Source: Paenibacillus sp. ACRRY (GTDB lineage Bacteria; Bacillota; Bacilli; Paenibacillales; Paenibacillaceae). From it: a stretch of DNA of 64,000 bases. This document shows positions 28,429 to 36,417 of this stretch, one piece after another (the stretch's first letter is position 1; every line of letters begins with the position of its first letter). Made by a program: the position numbers and the translations under genes. The stretch is taken from contig NZ_JAKRNM010000001.1 of NCBI RefSeq assembly GCF_022346995.1, forward strand, positions 806,001-870,000. Direction: 5' to 3'. The notes beneath the pieces were generated by a model. It was not told where the DNA came from. It searched no databases and saw only the letters and a program-made list of their open reading frames with translations.

Positions 28429-30150
28429 ATGAATAACTCTGTTGTAAGGGAGCAGGGGTGGGGAAAATTCATCAAATTATTATTAAAATCCAAATTGCCT
28501 TGGAAATGGTATGTTGTGCAAGTGGTGGCTGGAATTATTATGTCGACGGCCATTGTAAAACTGCCACAATTAGCCGGACAAGTCATGCAGGGTCAAATAT
28601 TTGATAAGCAGCTGGTTACTCAATTTATTGTTTTAACAGTTGTCACTACTTTGCTAAAAGCAGCTGTGAACATATATACCAGCTGGGTTAACTTGAACAC
28701 GGATCGTAACCTTGAGAAGTCTATTTGGACAAAATTAATCAGAATGCCGATGAATTTCATAAATAGTCTAAATCCTTCTTCACTAACAAGTCGTGTAACA
28801 AGTGATGCTATAAGTGTTAGTCAGGCACTTAGTCAGTTCTTTGCTCTCTTTTATGTGACATATACTTTGATTTTAACTTTAATCACGGTCTATGACATGA
28901 ATACGAAAATTTTTATTGCCATGTTTGCTCTTATTCCGTGGGTGTTACTTGTAACCATACTGCCTGGAAGGTTTATGTTTCGTGCTCAAAACAAAATACA
29001 ATCCAGATATTCGGAATTCACCAATTTTGTCACGGAGCGATTAGCCAACTTGCGCCTGATCAAATCTGCAAGTTCTGAAAAACATGAGATACAGAAAGGC
29101 TTTGCAACAGCAGAAGACCAGTATAAGTCAGAACTGTATATGGCCAAAGTTAACTTGATTGTGCAACCCTTTATATTCTCAACACAAGGCGTTTGTATGG
29201 CCATCATACTTATTTATGGTGGTGTTCTTATTAATCAGAACGAACTGGACATAGGGCAGCTGATTACTTTGTTAATGTACTCGCAAATTATCCCAGGAAT
29301 GGTCTCACAATATATATTATGCTACCAAGAGATCAAAAGAGCACAAGGAGCTACAAATAAGATTAGTGAGATTATGGAGTCTGACAGTGAGAACGTTGAA
29401 GGGAAAATATCGTTTGCGCTGCCGGACGATGATATTGTCTTCAATAAAGTGTCGTTCAGTTATGGCAGAGAGAATGTGTTATCCGACTTGAGTTTTGTCA
29501 TTCCTAAGGGAAAAGTAACGGCCATTGTCGGACCCAGTGGTTCGGGTAAATCGACTATCCTGAATATACTGGAACGTTTCTATGAACCAAAATTCGGGAA
29601 AATTTCGTTTGGCAATATACCCTTGAAGGATATTCATCTGGATGAGTGGAGAAGTGCAATTGGCTATGTTCCACAGAACAGCCCGCTTCTTTCGGGGTCC
29701 ATTTGGGACAACATTGTGTACGGACTTGATCGTGAAGTGAAAGAAGAAGAAGTGATTCGCGCAGCTGAACAGGCGAATATCTATGAGTACATTAAGAAGT
29801 TACCAGCAGGATTTCACACGAAAATCGGAGATTTGGGCTCCAAATTGTCTGGTGGACAGAAACAGCGTATTGCTATAGCGAGAACGATTATTACCAATCC
29901 TGATTACTTGCTACTGGATGAAGCCACCTGCAGTCTTGATCCGCAAAATGAACATGAGGTTCAGAAGGCTTTGAATAATCTAATGCAAGGAAGAACAACG
30001 GTAGTTGTAGCTCACAATATCAGAACGATCGCCAATGCGGATAATATTATCGTACTCGATCAAGGTAAAGTTAATGCGACAGGAAAACATGATCAACTCT
30101 ACACCGAAAATTCGTTGTATCGTAAATACTTTGACTTACAGTTCCATTAA
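28429..30150 (+). CDS. ABC exporter half-transporter 2
   Basis: 573 residues, ATG 28429 after GAGGGGGTG, 21 bases after the first half-transporter. Six-helix membrane domain, then Walker A GPSGSGKST (~364), signature LSGGQKQRIAIA (~468) and Walker B YLLLDEATCSLD (~490). Both ATP sites look complete. No C39 domain. Predicted to form the export pump of this locus; substrate unknown. Confidence 0.88.
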   Translation: MNNSVVREQGWGKFIKLLLKSKLPWKWYVVQVVAGIIMSTAIVKLPQLAGQVMQGQIFDKQLVTQFIVLTVVTTLLKAAVNIYTSWVNLNTDRNLEKSIWTKLIRMPMNFINSLNPSSLTSRVTSDAISVSQALSQFFALFYVTYTLILTLITVYDMNTKIFIAMFALIPWVLLVTILPGRFMFRAQNKIQSRYSEFTNFVTERLANLRLIKSASSEKHEIQKGFATAEDQYKSELYMAKVNLIVQPFIFSTQGVCMAIILIYGGVLINQNELDIGQLITLLMYSQIIPGMVSQYILCYQEIKRAQGATNKISEIMESDSENVEGKISFALPDDDIVFNKVSFSYGRENVLSDLSFVIPKGKVTAIVGPSGSGKSTILNILERFYEPKFGKISFGNIPLKDIHLDEWRSAIGYVPQNSPLLSGSIWDNIVYGLDREVKEEEVIRAAEQANIYEYIKKLPAGFHTKIGDLGSKLSGGQKQRIAIARTIITNPDYLLLDEATCSLDPQNEHEVQKALNNLMQGRTTVVVAHNIRTIANADNIIVLDQGKVNATGKHDQLYTENSLYRKYFDLQFH

Positions 30151-30203
30151 AAGCTTCATTCTTTTCACTTATCATTCTAACTAAGGTAAAGGAGTTTAAG
30201 GAT

Positions 30204-31382
30204 TTGAATGTGGAGAACAGTGCTACTACTTGTATACACGGAGTTCATAAAGCCCCTAAAAAGATTGGTCCCATTGCCAGCAAGATCATTCCGGCTGTAG
30301 GATATTCATTCCCAGATTTGGATAGTGCTGTTGACACGGTTTCCGGAAAAATGAATGGGAATTTCTATGGCAGATATGGGAATCCAACAACCCAGATTTT
30401 GCAAAGCAAAATCGCAAGTTTGGAACATGGAGAAGCGTCACTTGGCGTAAGCAGTGGCATGGCAGCTATATCGAGCGCTTTATTGATTTTTCTTCAAAAG
30501 GATGATCATGTAATATGTACGAAGGATGTTTATGGAGGCAGTTATAAGTTCCTTACGAATATAGCACCTCGTTATGGCATCACGACAGATTTTGTTGATT
30601 GTACAGATATTTCTGCAGTTGAAAGATCGATCAGGCGGAACACAAAAGTGTTATATATCGAGACGCCATCCAATCCTTGCCTTACCATTCTGGATATTCG
30701 AATGTTATCCGAGCTTGCCCATTCATACGGTATAAAAGTGATTGTCGATAACACGTTTATGACGCCAATTTTGCAATGTCCATTAGACCTGGGTGCCGAC
30801 ATTGTTGTTCATAGTGCAACCAAATATTTAAATGGTCATGGGGATGTCATTGCTGGGTTTATCGTCGGAGATGCTGAATCCATTAATATGATGAATAAAA
30901 AAATGGTTGGTGATCTGGGACAGGTACAAAATGCGTGGGATTCATTCCTGATTGATCGAGGATTAAAAACGTTGGGTGTACGTATGAGGCAGCATTGTCA
31001 AAGCTCCCTGAAACTTGCTGAATTTCTGGAGCAGCATCCATGCATTGAAAGAGTGTATTACCCAGGACTCACTACTCATCCACAACACTTGCTCGCCAAG
31101 AAACAAATGAAAGATATGGGTGGCATTGTATCGTTTGAGGTAAAAGGAGGATATGAGGAGGCAAGAAGGTTTATCAACGCCCTGGAAATGGCAATGATTT
31201 CGTTTAGTTTGGGTGATCCCGAAACGCTCGTTCAGCATCCTGCAACGATGACCCATGCCAGTGTTCCACTAGAAGAAAAGTTAAAGTGCAATATAACGGA
31301 CAGTCTGGTTCGAATGTCTATAGGATTAGAAGATACCGAAGATATAATATTGGATGTAGAACAGGCGCTTTCTAAAGTATGA
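30204..31382 (+). CDS. PLP-dependent Cys/Met metabolism enzyme (methionine gamma-lyase / cystathionine gamma-lyase type)
   Basis: 392 residues from TTG 30204, behind AAAGGAGTTTAAGGA. It has the family features YGRYGNPTT near residue 55, SSGMAAISSALL near 83, DNTFMTPILQCPLDLGADIV near 180, and the Schiff-base Lys207 in SATKYLNGHGD. The end GLEDTEDIILDVEQAL is standard. Members eliminate or replace groups on the gamma carbon of Met, homocysteine or cystathionine. Its place as the last gene of the tldDE-ABC block is unusual: it could supply or remove a sulfur-containing building block, or break down an S-conjugate (inference). Confidence 0.85.
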   Translation: MNVENSATTCIHGVHKAPKKIGPIASKIIPAVGYSFPDLDSAVDTVSGKMNGNFYGRYGNPTTQILQSKIASLEHGEASLGVSSGMAAISSALLIFLQKDDHVICTKDVYGGSYKFLTNIAPRYGITTDFVDCTDISAVERSIRRNTKVLYIETPSNPCLTILDIRMLSELAHSYGIKVIVDNTFMTPILQCPLDLGADIVVHSATKYLNGHGDVIAGFIVGDAESINMMNKKMVGDLGQVQNAWDSFLIDRGLKTLGVRMRQHCQSSLKLAEFLEQHPCIERVYYPGLTTHPQHLLAKKQMKDMGGIVSFEVKGGYEEARRFINALEMAMISFSLGDPETLVQHPATMTHASVPLEEKLKCNITDSLVRMSIGLEDTEDIILDVEQALSKV

Positions 31383-31403
31383 GTGGTTCCTTCCTTATTA
31401 ATA

Positions 31404-31442
31404 TGCCCCGTGATGCAGATGCTGGATTTGCATCATGGGGCA
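31404..31442. terminator. Strong hairpin after the lyase gene
   Basis: TGCCCC-G-TGATGCA...TGCATCA-T-GGGGCA, a 13-bp stem with one mismatch, 22 bases after the lyase stop. No long T-run follows directly. Confidence 0.55.
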
Positions 31443-31489
31443 GCAGCAACATTTTTAACAGTTTGTCCCTCCTGTGATCAGCCAAATCC

Positions 31490-31516
31490 AAAAAAAAGAT
31501 GGGTTCCGTCAAACCC
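31490..31516 (-). terminator. Terminator at the end of the minus-strand envelope locus
   Basis: On the minus strand, GGGTTTGACGGAACCC is followed by ATCTTTTTTTT. It lies 30 bases after the stop of the last methyltransferase. Confidence 0.7.
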
Positions 31517-31544
31517 AAGTTAGTAATGAGTGGTTTCACTTTCT

Positions 31545-32114
31545 TTAATTTTCGTCTTCTTTTTTGCGACAAGTGTACACATAGACAGGAGGGAAGTTGA
31601 AGGGCACAAACTTAATATTCTCAATAACCAATTGATCAGCCAACTTTTTCTTCATAAGAAGTGTGTGTTGATATAACACTAACAAACCCCCAGGTTTTAG
31701 TGCCGCAGTGATTTGAGAAAGGATGTTCAATCTCATTTCCCTTGAAAAATTAAAAAACGGTAATCCGCAAATAATACAATCTAGCTGATGAATATGCTCT
31801 TGATGCATCTTTTTCAATAAATAGGATGCATTGGAATGGAACATGAAATCAGGATATTTCTTTTTCAGATTATTCCTCATTCCTTTGTCTCTTTCAAACA
31901 AAAACACGATTGCTGAGCTTGGTAATTTTGCTTTCATGAGATGAGTGATAGCACCTGTACCTGAACCAAGCTCGGCAATGGTTTTAACTTCAGTCCATCG
32001 TACAGACTGGATGATTTTGCTTGCCAGAAATTTTGAACTGGGTAGGATACTTCCTACTCGTTTTGGATTCTTGAGAAATGCTTGCAGAAAAAGGAGACTG
32101 TCAAATTTTTTCAA
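31545..32114 (-). CDS. Class I SAM-dependent methyltransferase, copy 2 (phospholipid N-methyltransferase/rRNA dimethylase-like)
   Basis: 189 residues from a TTG at 32114, preceded by GGAGG at 8 bases; a longer frame to 32153 has no ribosome binding site. It begins KKFDSLLFLQAFLKNPKRVG and continues SILPSSKFLA, then the SAM motif ELGSGTGAIT, an acidic FLFERD, and CGLPFFNF in the position of the catalytic loop. It resembles the PmtA-type group of small methyltransferases that often act on phosphatidylethanolamine, but similarity to rRNA adenine dimethylases makes the substrate uncertain. A paralogue (34056-34622) lies in the same locus. Confidence 0.72.
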   Translation of the reverse strand: MKKFDSLLFLQAFLKNPKRVGSILPSSKFLASKIIQSVRWTEVKTIAELGSGTGAITHLMKAKLPSSAIVFLFERDKGMRNNLKKKYPDFMFHSNASYLLKKMHQEHIHQLDCIICGLPFFNFSREMRLNILSQITAALKPGGLLVLYQHTLLMKKKLADQLVIENIKFVPFNFPPVYVYTCRKKEDEN

Positions 32115-32192
32115 TGATTTATCCTCCATCGTGTGTTCATTAAGATGTTCCAAACGATTTTTGAAAGATGAAGGCAGGAGATAAGGTGATTA

Positions 32193-33293
32193 TCACTGGA
32201 CGTTGGAAGGCAAGCTTAACTGAAACGTAAATACGTTATGAACATGTTGAAGTGTTAACGTGCCTTGATGTAACTCCGCAATATTTCTCGCAATCGAAAG
32301 ACCTAGACCAGACCCCGATTGAATGCCTTCACTACTCCTTGAATAATCCACCTTATAGAAGCGATCGAACAGTTTGTCTTTTTGTTCTAATGTGAGCGGC
32401 GCTCCTTTATTTTCAACTTCAATAGTAATGTGTTCATGACATATGTTCATTCGAATGTGAATCGTACCAGGCTTAAAGGAATATTTAAGGGCATTCATAA
32501 GAAGATTATCGATGGCGCGAGCAATCTTATCGCTATCCACAATGGCCATAATGGGTGTACCGCCAATCTCTTTCTCAATATGAACACCATTCTCCTGAGC
32601 TAAAGGTTCAAATTCAAACAACAACTGGTACAAAAGTTGATTTAGATCAATTTTTCTCAGTTCCAATTGGGTGTCTACTGAGGTTAGACGCGTGTATTCA
32701 AATAAATCATCGAGCAACATCTTTAAATGCGTTGCTTTGTTATAGGTATTCTGAATGAACCTGTCATACTCTGCTTTGTCTTGAAAGGAATCTGATCTAA
32801 GAAGTTCAATATAGCCAATTATACTAGTAAGTGGTGTACGCAGGTCATGTGAGATGCCCGTGATCATATCCATCTTGGATTTCTCCAGCTCGCGCTCCTT
32901 GATCATCTGCAGCTGCAACTGTTCAGTCATGTGATTAATGTTGGAAGCAACTCGCCCCAGTTCATCTCGCCGAACTACAGGCACTCTGTAGTCCAGATTA
33001 CCTTCAGATATAAATTGAAGCCCCTGCTCAAGCTGAATGATATCTTTTACCATTCGACGTGTTAATAACAGAAAGGTTATGATGAAAGTTAATATAAAAA
33101 TTGGAGTAATGACATACGGAAGTGAATTACGGAACCATGCCTGCTCCCAAGCTTTGAAAACATCTATAGAGAGGAAAATGAGCATATTATTAAAGCACGC
33201 TGCAGCAATCGCACTTAAAATAACTCGGCTCAAAATGTTGATCTGTATTTTTTTCTTTCGTTTTCGATGAAAGAGATTAGATCGCTTAGTCAA
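32193..33293 (-). CDS. Sensor histidine kinase (VanS/YkoH-like)
   Basis: 366 residues from TTG 33293 (GGGAG about 11 bases upstream), overlapping the regulator gene by 8 bases. Two membrane helices (residues ~23-45 and ~58-80) with a very short extracellular loop make this a probable intramembrane sensor. HAMP is at ~80-130. The HisKA domain contains SHDLRTPL with His149; the ATPase has DNLLMNALKYS (N box), GAPL (G1 region), FYKVDYSR (F box) and GSGLGLSIA (G2). All catalytic parts are intact. Short-loop kinases of this kind often watch the cell envelope for antimicrobial peptide stress. Confidence 0.88.
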   Translation of the reverse strand: MTKRSNLFHRKRKKKIQINILSRVILSAIAAACFNNMLIFLSIDVFKAWEQAWFRNSLPYVITPIFILTFIITFLLLTRRMVKDIIQLEQGLQFISEGNLDYRVPVVRRDELGRVASNINHMTEQLQLQMIKERELEKSKMDMITGISHDLRTPLTSIIGYIELLRSDSFQDKAEYDRFIQNTYNKATHLKMLLDDLFEYTRLTSVDTQLELRKIDLNQLLYQLLFEFEPLAQENGVHIEKEIGGTPIMAIVDSDKIARAIDNLLMNALKYSFKPGTIHIRMNICHEHITIEVENKGAPLTLEQKDKLFDRFYKVDYSRSSEGIQSGSGLGLSIARNIAELHQGTLTLQHVHNVFTFQLSLPSNVQ

Positions 33294-33966
33294 TTTTATA
33301 GCCCACTCCCCACACCGTTTTAATATACTGAGGTTCTCTTGGGTTCATTTCAAGCTTCTCTCTCAGATTACGAATATGAACCATTACCGTATTATCCGAG
33401 TATCCATAAGGTTCTTTCCATACGGTTTCGTAAATCCTCTCTGAGCTAAATACTTGTCCGGGATGGCTGGCAAGCAACACTAGAATGGAAAATTCCAGTG
33501 GAGTTAGTGGAATGTCATTCTCTTTTAGCTTCACGGAATGTTTACTTTTATCAATGACAAGGTCCTTAATCAGGATAAGGGAATTGAATTCTGCTTTGCC
33601 AATCAGTGTTTGACGCCGTAACTGAGCCTTAACGCGAGCCAATAATTCTAACGGGTTAAACGGTTTGACCATGTAATCGTCAGCTCCAGTAGTTAGGCCC
33701 GTAATTTTATCAATGTCCTCTTCCTTTGCTGATAGCATAATAATGGGAGTGGTTGATATTTCTCTTATTTTGAAGCAGGCTTTGATTCCGTCCATAATAG
33801 GCATCATGACATCTAGTATAACGAGCTGGACCGATGTTGTTTTGATAATATTTAATGCTTCTTCACCATTGGTTGCTTCAATGACATGGTATCCTTCGTT
33901 ACGTAAATAGACATGAATGACATCACGGATATCGGGCTCATCATCCACAACGAGAATGGTACTCAT
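33286..33966 (-). CDS. OmpR/VanR-type response regulator
   Basis: 226 residues. The receiver domain (1-120) has DDE at residues 8-10, Asp53 in VILDVMMPIMDG and Lys101 in VKPFNP. The C-terminal winged-helix domain (~130-226) includes PLEFSILVLLASHPG and ends TVWGVGYKID. ATG 33966 is preceded by AAAAGGAG. It pairs with the kinase that overlaps it. The direct repeats in front of mprF and dedA fit the two tandem half-sites bound by this regulator class. Confidence 0.9.
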   Translation of the reverse strand: MSTILVVDDEPDIRDVIHVYLRNEGYHVIEATNGEEALNIIKTTSVQLVILDVMMPIMDGIKACFKIREISTTPIIMLSAKEEDIDKITGLTTGADDYMVKPFNPLELLARVKAQLRRQTLIGKAEFNSLILIKDLVIDKSKHSVKLKENDIPLTPLEFSILVLLASHPGQVFSSERIYETVWKEPYGYSDNTVMVHIRNLREKLEMNPREPQYIKTVWGVGYKID

Positions 33967-34011
33967 AATTCAACACTCCTTTTAATACCTGTTTTAAATA
34001 AATTTTGAATC

Positions 34012-34039
34012 CTTATAAAGAGGATAACATCAGTGTAAA
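34012..34039 (-). promoter_or_regulatory. Promoter of the response regulator gene
   Basis: On the minus strand, TTTACA (34039-34034), 16-base spacer, TATAAG (34017-34012), ~45 bases before the ATG. This suggests the regulator and kinase have their own basal transcript. Confidence 0.5.
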
Positions 34040-34055
34040 CTATAGCCGAGAATGT

Positions 34056-34622
34056 TTAAATTCTTTCCTTTTTACGACAGACATAAACGAATGCAGGTGG
34101 AATATTTAGAGGAGTAAAGTCTATTTTTTCAATATCGAAGTGTTCGGTAAGTGATTTTTTCATCTGCAGTGAGTATTGAAATGCAATGAATAATCCTCCA
34201 GGCTTAAGTGCTTTATAGATCTGATCTACTAAGGTATTTCTCAATTCAGGTTCAAAATTAAAAAAAGGTAAACCACTAAATATAACATCTAATTGCTCAA
34301 TGTTTTCTTGCTTCATTGAATCCACCAAGTGAGCAGCATTCGGAAAGCAAGTGGACTCTGGATACGTTCTCTGCAGATTATTTCTCATTGTCTCATCCAT
34401 CTCAAATAACAACACTTTGGTTGAATCCTGTGCCTGGTTATAAATATAACGTGTGATAGCTCCAGTACCTGATCCCAGTTCAGCCACAGCTTTAGCCTCT
34501 AACCAAGGGGCGTGATTAACCATGATGTTGGCTAGAAAACGGGAACTGGGTATAATACTTCCTACATTCTTGGGGCTGTGAAGAAAGCTTTTCATAAATA
34601 AGATATAATCATTTGAGTTCAA
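34056..34622 (-). CDS. Class I SAM-dependent methyltransferase, copy 1 (paralogue of 31545-32114)
   Basis: 188 residues from a TTG at 34622, again preceded by GGAGG at 8 bases; an ATG at 34637 is in frame but has no ribosome binding site. The two paralogues align from this TTG on: NSNDYILFMKSFLHSPKNVG and SIIPSSRFLA here. The SAM motif is ELGSGTGAIT and the catalytic-loop equivalent SGLPFFNF. It lies 37 bases after dedA and is probably in one transcript with it. Substrate may be a membrane lipid given MprF and DedA nearby (inference). Confidence 0.72.
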   Translation of the reverse strand: MNSNDYILFMKSFLHSPKNVGSIIPSSRFLANIMVNHAPWLEAKAVAELGSGTGAITRYIYNQAQDSTKVLLFEMDETMRNNLQRTYPESTCFPNAAHLVDSMKQENIEQLDVIFSGLPFFNFEPELRNTLVDQIYKALKPGGLFIAFQYSLQMKKSLTEHFDIEKIDFTPLNIPPAFVYVCRKKERI

Positions 34623-34659
34623 TTTATAGTCCTCCATAAGGTTTATTTAGGGCGAATTA

Positions 34660-35163
34660 CTAAAATTTAATGTGATGGATCATGGTTAAGAAGGGATATC
34701 CAAAATAGGTGCCGATAGTAAAATAAGTTATGGTCCATAACAGAGCACTGGAATATGAGATAAGTGCAAACTTTCTAAAAGGTAAGCCGTTTAATCCCAT
34801 TACTAATGGGAGAACATATCGTACCAGTGGGATAAATAGGCCAATACTCATTGCCCAATTGCCAGGTTTGTTCAAAATCTGTTCGGCTTTGATAAAATGT
34901 TTATTATGTTGCAATCGTAGCTTGATTTTTGGTCCGAAAAATTTCCCGGCAGAATATGCAATAGTAATAGCTGTTAAAAGCCCAGACAAAATACAGAAGT
35001 ACGTTATCCAAGCACTGATTACTCCTGTGTGGCTTAATATAGCTCCGCTGATAATTGTGATTTCATTTGGAATTGGAATGCCGAAAGGACCAAGGGAGAA
35101 GGCAAAATAAAAAATAAAATATCCGTACTGATGAAGTAGTTCCAAAATGGTGTTACTGATCAT
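34660..35163 (-). CDS. DedA-family membrane protein
   Basis: 167 residues, ATG 35163 with GAGGAG 8 bases upstream. It has the DedA (SNARE-associated) signatures: FSLGPFGIPIPNEITIISGA near residue 20, GKFFGPK near 70 and FIPLVRYVLPLVMGLNGLPFRKF near 105, with 4-5 membrane helices. DedA proteins include polyprenyl-phosphate and phospholipid carriers; some give resistance to cationic peptides. This suits a neighbour of mprF. Confidence 0.85.
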   Translation of the reverse strand: MISNTILELLHQYGYFIFYFAFSLGPFGIPIPNEITIISGAILSHTGVISAWITYFCILSGLLTAITIAYSAGKFFGPKIKLRLQHNKHFIKAEQILNKPGNWAMSIGLFIPLVRYVLPLVMGLNGLPFRKFALISYSSALLWTITYFTIGTYFGYPFLTMIHHIKF

Positions 35164-35196
35164 CGATGTAGCTCCTCTTTTGTTGATACTGAAAGC

Positions 35197-35249
35197 ATAA
35201 TAAAAAAAACTGAGGAATTAATGAGGATTATTCTGAAGGAAATCTAAAG
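35197..35249 (-). promoter_or_regulatory. dedA promoter with tandem response-regulator boxes
   Basis: Plus-strand coordinates: -10 complement ATAATA at 35197-35202 (TATTAT on the minus strand) and two heptamers TCTGAAG (35232-35238) and TCTAAAG (35243-35249), 11 bases apart. The -35 region is poor, as expected for an activated promoter. The layout is repeated exactly in front of mprF. Confidence 0.65.
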
Positions 35250-35290
35250 ATTTGATCAGCAATAGCTTATGGGTCAGCATTGAATCAAAA

Positions 35291-35324
35291 AAAATCTTAC
35301 CAACTTGTATATTGGCAAGATTTT
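35291..35324 (-). terminator. Terminator after the pseudo-kinase gene
   Basis: AAAATCTT-A-CCAA...TTGG-C-AAGATTTT; on the minus strand the hairpin runs into T8. It separates the mprF/pseudo-kinase transcript from dedA. Confidence 0.75.
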
Positions 35325-35337
35325 AAGGGTTTATTCA

Positions 35338-36354
35338 TCAATAGTGAATAAGCGGAAGTGTGATAATAATAATGTTATTATCTGAGCTTAAGGATAGTGC
35401 CCCCCGATGCAACTCGATAATATTCCTAGCTATATGAATCCCTAAGGCAGCTTTAAGATTGGTCCCACGCTGATTACTTTCTACCCCAATAAGAAGGTGA
35501 TTATGATCTCTTCGAATACTAAGGCGAATAAGTCCTGGTTTAACTGCATGTTGCATAAGGTGCATTAAAATATTATGAAAAGCCAATTCTATTTTTTCTC
35601 TATCAATGCGTCCGATAATAGAAGTGAAGGGTAACTGCTTCTCAACCAAAAAACCTTGTTCAAGAGCAACCGGTATAAATTGAGATAAGCAATGATTAAT
35701 AACCTGAACTATATCTGTGTCTTCAAAAACCAATTGAATATCATGGGAAGATAAGCGGGCGTATTGGAATAAATCATTAATTAACTTTCGTAACTGGACT
35801 GCTGCAGTATACGTTTCATGAATGATTTGTACATGATACTCGTCAGTTTGATATAAGTGTCTTTTTAGCATGTCAACGTTACGAACAATAGTATTTAGAG
35901 GCGTGTGCAACTCATTGATTATCTGTTCAATCCATTCCTTTTTGGCAATGTCACTTTCACGTTCATTAGCGATCTGATCTTGGATATGTTCTACCATGGA
36001 ATTGATGTGAAGCGAAAATATCTCTAATTCAATGAAATTCATCGGTGGTATACGGTGGTTCAAGTCTCCATCTGAAATCGTGTCTATCGCGCTTTCTAGA
36101 GTTACAATCTCTCTAATAATAGGATGAGTCAAAATGAAAAAGAAAAGTACAAAAAAAGCAATAGATACAACAGGAACAAAATTTAAAAGTTGCAACCCAT
36201 ATGTCTGCAGGTTGGCTAAATGAGGTGATGCAGATATCATAAACGTCAACACAAAAGTCATGAAGCTTGCAATTAAAAAACTAAAACCAAAGCTTAGTAC
36301 AATATTCGATCGAATACTATGCTTCTTTAACAACCAGGGTAAGCGATCTATCAA
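35338..36354 (-). CDS. Degenerate pseudo-histidine kinase
   Basis: 338 residues from TTG 36354. It is a clear paralogue of the kinase at 32193-33293, with two membrane helices, HAMP (~80-130), a dimerisation domain and a remnant ATPase domain. The phospho-acceptor His is replaced by Asn147: the H box reads IINELHTPLN where the active paralogue has GISHDLRTPLT. The N box DNLLMNAL has become HNILMHLM, losing the Mg2+-binding Asn. The F box and ATP lid are deleted, and the G2 box GSGLGLSIA is now KAALGIHIA. It cannot be a working kinase, yet the frame is intact over 338 codons, which argues for a kept role, perhaps as a decoy or a hetero-oligomer partner of the active kinase (inference). Confidence 0.82.
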   Translation of the reverse strand: MIDRLPWLLKKHSIRSNIVLSFGFSFLIASFMTFVLTFMISASPHLANLQTYGLQLLNFVPVVSIAFFVLFFFILTHPIIREIVTLESAIDTISDGDLNHRIPPMNFIELEIFSLHINSMVEHIQDQIANERESDIAKKEWIEQIINELHTPLNTIVRNVDMLKRHLYQTDEYHVQIIHETYTAAVQLRKLINDLFQYARLSSHDIQLVFEDTDIVQVINHCLSQFIPVALEQGFLVEKQLPFTSIIGRIDREKIELAFHNILMHLMQHAVKPGLIRLSIRRDHNHLLIGVESNQRGTNLKAALGIHIARNIIELHRGALSLSSDNNIIIITLPLIHY

Positions 36355-36417
36355 TGTTCATATCACTCCTATCTGTTTAATTCTTTTTCCAAAGTCGAAG
36401 TGACACGTGAATACAGA

